DNA from: Pestalotiopsis fici W106-1
Lineage: Eukaryota > Ascomycota > Sordariomycetes > Amphisphaeriales > Sporocadaceae
Assembly (NCBI RefSeq): GCF_000516985.1
Contig: NW_006917093.1
Coordinates: 2,232,001 to 2,296,000 of the forward strand
Length of the DNA: 64,000 nt
Reading direction: 5' to 3'
Below are positions 59,673 through 64,000 of this stretch, piece by piece. The stretch's first letter is position 1, and each line of letters starts with the position of its first letter. The translations under genes and the position numbers were made by a program. The notes under the pieces are model-generated. The model worked only from the letters and a program-made list of their open reading frames with translations. It ran no database searches and was not told where the DNA came from.

Positions 59673-61448
59673 ATGGGCGTCATTCGGAAGAAGACCGCGA
59701 CTAGAGGTGGTGAGGGAGGCGTCAAGTATGTCTGCGACTCCTGCTCTGCAGATATCACATCAACCGTAAGTATTTGGTCCAGCTTATCCGACTTTGATCT
59801 GGCTGTTGTCGCCATGGCTACTGAGCCGGCTGCATCCCCGCGTCGACCGGGCCGGCAATCGGTCGGCACACACCTACCCATCTCCACCACCATTTCCACT
59901 CTTGCTATATTTCCAACTTCTGCTGTCATGTCATTCTAACATGAACTTTTGCAGGTCCGAATAAGATGCGCTCATCCCGATTGCAAGGAGTACGATCTAT
60001 GTGTGCAATGCTTCTCGAGCGGGGCATCCAGTGGCTCCCACCAGCCAGCAACACATGCATACAAAGTCATCGAGCAGAACTCCATACCAATCTTTGACCC
60101 GGAATGGGGCGCTGACGAGGAGCTCCTGTTGCTCGAAGGATGCGAAATTTATGGTCTCGGATCATGGGCAGACATAGCCGACCACATCGGCGGTTACCGA
60201 CACAAGGATGAAGTGAGGGATCATTACATCAAGACATATGTCGAATCACCATGCTTCCCACTGCCGAAACGATGTCGCCCATCCGACATGGAACTGGCCC
60301 AGGAGATATCGCGCGAAGACTTTCAAGCAAGAAAGAAGCGAAGGATCGAAGAGCGACGAGAGGCACAAAAGAACGCCGCACCACTGCCACCGAAAACCAA
60401 GCCTACAGCCAGTGTCCCGTCGTGTCACGAGGTCCAAGGCTACATGCCCGGTCGCCTGGAGTTTGAGACAGAATATGCCAATGAGGCAGAAGAGGCCGTT
60501 CAACTCATGCAGTTTGACCCCGGCGATGGCATCAACCCCCGGACTGGCGAGCTGGAGCCAGAGATGGAGCTCAAGCTCACAGTCATGGATATTTACAATG
60601 CACGCCTGACCCAGCGTGTAGAGCGGAAGAAGGTCATTTTTGAACACAACTTGTTAGACTACCGTGCCAACAGCAAGCTGGAGAAGAACAGGACCAAGGA
60701 AGAGCGTGATCTTCTCAACAAAGCCAAACCCTTTGCAAGGATGATGAATCACGACGACTTCGAGTCGCTGTGCCAGGGATTGCTTGACGAGCTTAATTTG
60801 CGCCAAGCTATCTCCCAGCTGCAAGACTGGAGGAGTCTCAAAATTGGCGATCTCCGCAGCGGAGAAAAATACGAAAGCGACAAGGCTACGCGTATACAAA
60901 GGTCGATACCAATGGGCTCTATGGACCGAGAACGCCTGGCTACCCAACAGCGCTCGAAGCAAAACATTCAGCCAGAGCCTCCGAGCGGTGCCGCTCTACT
61001 CGTTGCGCCAGAATTGCCTTTGCGACTGGCTACAAACGGGGCATCGGCACAAGTCGCGACGAATGGAGATTCGACGGCACTTACCAACGGTCATGCCAAT
61101 GGCCATGCCAACGGTGTTACTAATGGCAATGCACCAAATGGGACTTCAACAATTGCTAAGAATCGATTTGTTTCGCAACCCATCTCTGGGGTCACCCCAT
61201 TGCCGCTGAGCCAAGACACTGCGCCGGATGTTCATCTGCTCACGCCAGAAGAGGTCGAACTCTGCAAAGTATGTCGACTGCAGCCCAAACCATACCTAAT
61301 GATCAAGGAGCAAGTATTCAAGGAGGCCCTCAAAGGAAACGGAACTCTGAAGAAGAAGCAAGTCAAGGAGATTTGCAAGCTTGATGGCCAAAAGGGAGGA
61401 AGAATATTTGACTTCTTCATTAATTCTGGCTGGATTGGTAAAGCATGA
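59673..61448 (+). CDS. ADA2: transcriptional adaptor Ada2 (SAGA complex)
   Basis: Exons 59673-59765 and 59955-61448 give 528 residues; the 189-nt intron (donor GTAAGT, acceptor GCAG) is the longest accepted here. It splits the ZZ zinc finger: [13 protein letters not shown] in exon 1, and [20 protein letters not shown] in exon 2. A SANT/Myb domain follows ([20 protein letters not shown], about 80-130), then a coiled helical middle, a variable linker with repeated NGHANG units at about 395-410, and a C-terminal SWIRM domain ([20 protein letters not shown] to [11 protein letters not shown]). This order is diagnostic for Ada2. The protein activates Gcn5 within SAGA and ADA complexes for histone H3 acetylation in the nucleus. 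Confidence 0.95.
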
Positions 61449-63477
61449 TGAATAGATGCAGGACATTTATACCCATTAGAGATAGTATGTTAATATTTAT
61501 GAGAACAATCCGTCGATGTGTCCAATAAACAACTTGGTATGGAGGCATGTGAACTTTCTTTTCTTGCAAATGTTATATATCTCGAGGACATGAGGCTGAG
61601 TCAAGTAATGTTGCGTACTTGACACGGAAACAAGGTTCATCTCTTGGCAAGCGGAACTGTTGCGTATGCGGCCAGGAGATCTCGCATTGTCACACCTCAA
61701 GGTGCATTCAGACAACGATTCATTCAGCAGCCGGAACCAGCCAGCCAAATGTCGGCCTACCAGTAGCGGTAACACACACCTACATAAGGTAGCTTGGGTT
61801 ATTGTCTAGGTCATGGGGTGGATGGATGCCTTCAAACACGAGGATCTGAGCTCAATCCTGACCCCTAGCGCCGGGTGTCCATATTACATCCTATACACAA
61901 GTGACATCGTTTTGCTTTGGCGCATGACGTATTACCACTCTGTGAAGTATACTTACGTATGCGCCTACTCCTTGAGGAAGAATCCCTCCTCGAAAATAGA
62001 TAAACGCAATATCCTACAACTACGTGAAAGGCTATCGATGCACTAATGCAGCGGCCCAGCCTTTCTGACCATGCGCTGTTTACTCCGGTCATGGATGAAC
62101 CTTAAAACAGATCAAGATAAACGAACACATGCATGGCATGTGGGCTCTTAAGTACCCCCAGTATAGACAAGATGCTGGCTGGCCCTCTCATTACCCAGTA
62201 CGTACCTATCAACATTAATTCCCTGAGGTTATACATATCTTCAGAGATGCCCATTTTTAGCTGCCTTCTCTAATACCTACAGTGTTGTATTCTCAGGACC
62301 CGATATTGTTCCTTCTCATGTCGGGTGTGCTAATCTCGTAGTGCAATTCGGAGACGGCATGGACAGATGTCAGGGACAGGCCCGGTATCAGTAATGATAA
62401 ATAGTGGTCACTTTTTGCTACTACTATTTTGCCAAGTCGGCACACACGGCGCGCCCTACGCTCATGTAAGGAATGGGGTTGTTCGTAATTTCAGTGGCAT
62501 GCCATATGTAGCCAATCTGACCCAAGGATTAAAAACCTTGGCCTTCGCTGACGATTGTCGGAGTAGAAGGGATTGATCCCCCTCACAAGAAGAGGGAGGG
62601 AAGGTGCTGACCACTATCATATGTTCCCACAAAGTCGCTCTTTCTTCCAATCTGTCATTTCCTACAACTTCTCTCTGGAAATCCAATAGACTTTTCTCCC
62701 ACTTTCTCATGTGCACCAAGTAACAAATCACGACGACGCCGGCATCTGAATGCCATTGCCCAAGTGTCGACGGCTTCTTCCATATATTTGATCATCTCTG
62801 CAACGCGGCACATGGTCAAAGTTTGCGCTTGCAATTGCGTCGTCCTTCCGGTCCTCACGTAACCACTTGCTGGATCTCACAATTCATCCAAAAGAAGACG
62901 CTTGACTTCGTCAAGTCTCTGAGATTGCACCCCTTGTTTCATCACCATCAAGACATCTTCACACCATTTTCTGGACCCGAATAAGAGCAAAACCACTTTC
63001 CAAAGGACACAATCGATTGTGCAGGACCGTTTGCGGTCATCAATTCACCGAACCACTTGCGTCCAATCTTGCTCGCTCCGGGTACCGGCATATTCACCCA
63101 CGAATAGCAGTTGACTAAACCTATGAATACAACCCGGCACTCTTCCCTTCTTGCTCCGCACTTGGAGATTGCAACAACATTAGACTATCTTCATAGTCTT
63201 TCTGCTTCAACCATTTCGCAACTTTGAAATCCCGTCAACAACAAAGTCTGAGTGTTGTCGTGTCGTCAATCCACTTCGAGTTGAAAGCATACATAAACTC
63301 GTACCTCTCCCTGATTGCCGGCCGACCTGCCTAACTGGAGCCGGCCGTACTGGGGTTCCTCATAGAGCTTTGGCGATCCCTTTAGCGCCTCCGCGGCGCG
63401 CGATCCGCCTACGGACCGTTTTTTATTAATCTAACCAACGCTGGCTGAGACAGGTTCCTCCCTTTTCCTTCTTCAAT
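61449..63477. other. intergenic region
   Basis: A 2.0-kb spacer with no gene I can support. The last 150 bp, pyrimidine-rich before the ATG at 63478, should be the leader of the next gene. Confidence 0.5.
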
Positions 63478-64000
63478 ATGTCAATCGCCAGTCACATACC
63501 GCAACGCATTGCGGCATTCATGCCTCGACAAAACATTCTCATCCCGACGCTATGCATCGTCAGTCTTGTCGTTGTATGGTGTCTGCGCATCCCCTCGTCG
63601 TCATTGGTATGGACTAGCTCCAATGGCGCGCAACAGGTGCCTGTACTTCATCAACCACCTCCGCATAGCGATGTCGACCTCTCCGACCCCGACGCTCCCT
63701 TTGTTGGATGGCCACTGCGCCGTGTATGCGACGAAACGACCTGGGTAGATGGGCTGGTATATATTTGCGACAACAACTCAGGCGGCATTGGAAATGTTCG
63801 AAATTACATTCAGACATGCTTGCGCTATGCAATTGAGGCCGGCGCAACTGGCCTAGTTGTGCCCAAGATTCGCAAGCGATCCGAGGCCGACCTAGCCGAC
63901 CTGTTCACTTCCTATCTCCCATTATCCTACATGTTCGACGAAGAGCACTTCAGAGATGCCTGGCAAACCTACTGCCCCCGAATGAAGCTCTACAACGACG
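63478..64000 (+). CDS. membrane-anchored O-fucosyltransferase-like protein (partial)
   Basis: The frame opens at the ATG at 63478 (context TTCAATATG) and stays open to the window edge, 174 codons. Residues 20-37 (ILIPTLCIVSLVVVWCLR) form a signal anchor, as in type II Golgi enzymes. After a Pro-rich stem comes WVDGLVYICDNNSGGIGNVR, then LRYAIEAGATGLVVPKI, which resembles the start of the O-fucosyltransferase-like domain in a fungal family. The expected role is a Golgi sugar transferase, but the catalytic region lies beyond the window. Confidence 0.65.
   Translation, partial: MSIASHIPQRIAAFMPRQNILIPTLCIVSLVVVWCLRIPSSSLVWTSSNGAQQVPVLHQPPPHSDVDLSDPDAPFVGWPLRRVCDETTWVDGLVYICDNNSGGIGNVRNYIQTCLRYAIEAGATGLVVPKIRKRSEADLADLFTSYLPLSYMFDEEHFRDAWQTYCPRMKLYND

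Overview
The window reads as nuclear DNA of a filamentous ascomycete, most likely a Sordariomycete and plausibly Hypocreales. Support: many short spliceosomal introns (about 50-75 nt) with GTRNGT-type donors, CTRAC-like branch sites and YAG acceptors; a Clr5-domain protein, a 2EXR-domain protein, a Mn-type lipoxygenase and a NACHT-domain NLR-like protein, all typical of Pezizomycotina; and long gene-free spacers with mononucleotide runs. There is no sign of a prokaryotic replicon, transposase, CRISPR array or rRNA. Gene models below are my own splices; every join was checked for reading-frame phase.

Layout. 1-5.5 kb: no supportable gene. 5.5-7.5 kb (-): Clr5-domain protein. 10.6-11.6 kb (+): TPR/U-box CHIP-like E3 ligase. 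12.1-13.6 kb (+): HxxxD acyltransferase. 15.2-17.1 kb (+): secreted Mn-lipoxygenase-like enzyme. 17.9-19.5 kb (+): SRPK-like, partly degenerate protein kinase. 19.7 kb (-): tRNA-like Pol III gene. 20.5-21.9 and 22.9-24.2 kb (-): two F-box-like proteins. 25.1-28.8 kb (-): large homeobox/C2H2 regulator. 31.2-32.1 kb (-): single-pass membrane protein. 34.7-39.4 kb (-): NLR-like locus with an alpha/beta-hydrolase, NACHT and HEAT repeats. 40.9-43.1 kb: metallo-beta-lactamase-fold enzyme and methyltransferase, tail to tail. 44.0-45.1 kb (-): Cys-rich protein of unknown function. 46.0-50.4 kb (-): nucleoporin Nup170/Nup155. 51.3-53.3 kb: very-long-chain 3-ketoacyl-CoA reductase and ERG28, head to head. 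54.3 kb (+): tRNA-like gene with a long insertion. 55.1-56.4 kb (-): galactose-1-phosphate uridylyltransferase. 58.1-59.1 kb (-): 2EXR protein. 59.7-61.4 kb (+): ADA2. 63.5 kb to the window end (+): start of a membrane-anchored O-fucosyltransferase-like protein.

Most genes are independent housekeeping or regulatory genes. Two groupings suggest shared function: KAR/ERG28, two ER membrane lipid-biosynthesis genes sharing a 388-bp divergent promoter; and the MBL-fold/methyltransferase pair, whose stop codons are 54 bp apart. The most unusual locus is the NLR-like one. Its hydrolase-NACHT reading frame ends in TAATG, where the stop overlaps the ATG of a 651-residue HEAT-repeat frame. This could be an overlapping stop/start, a weak-donor 71-nt intron that fuses the two into about 1525 residues, or a frameshift. 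The two tRNA-like genes, with good A and B boxes but long insertions and no clear anticodon, are the other notable feature.
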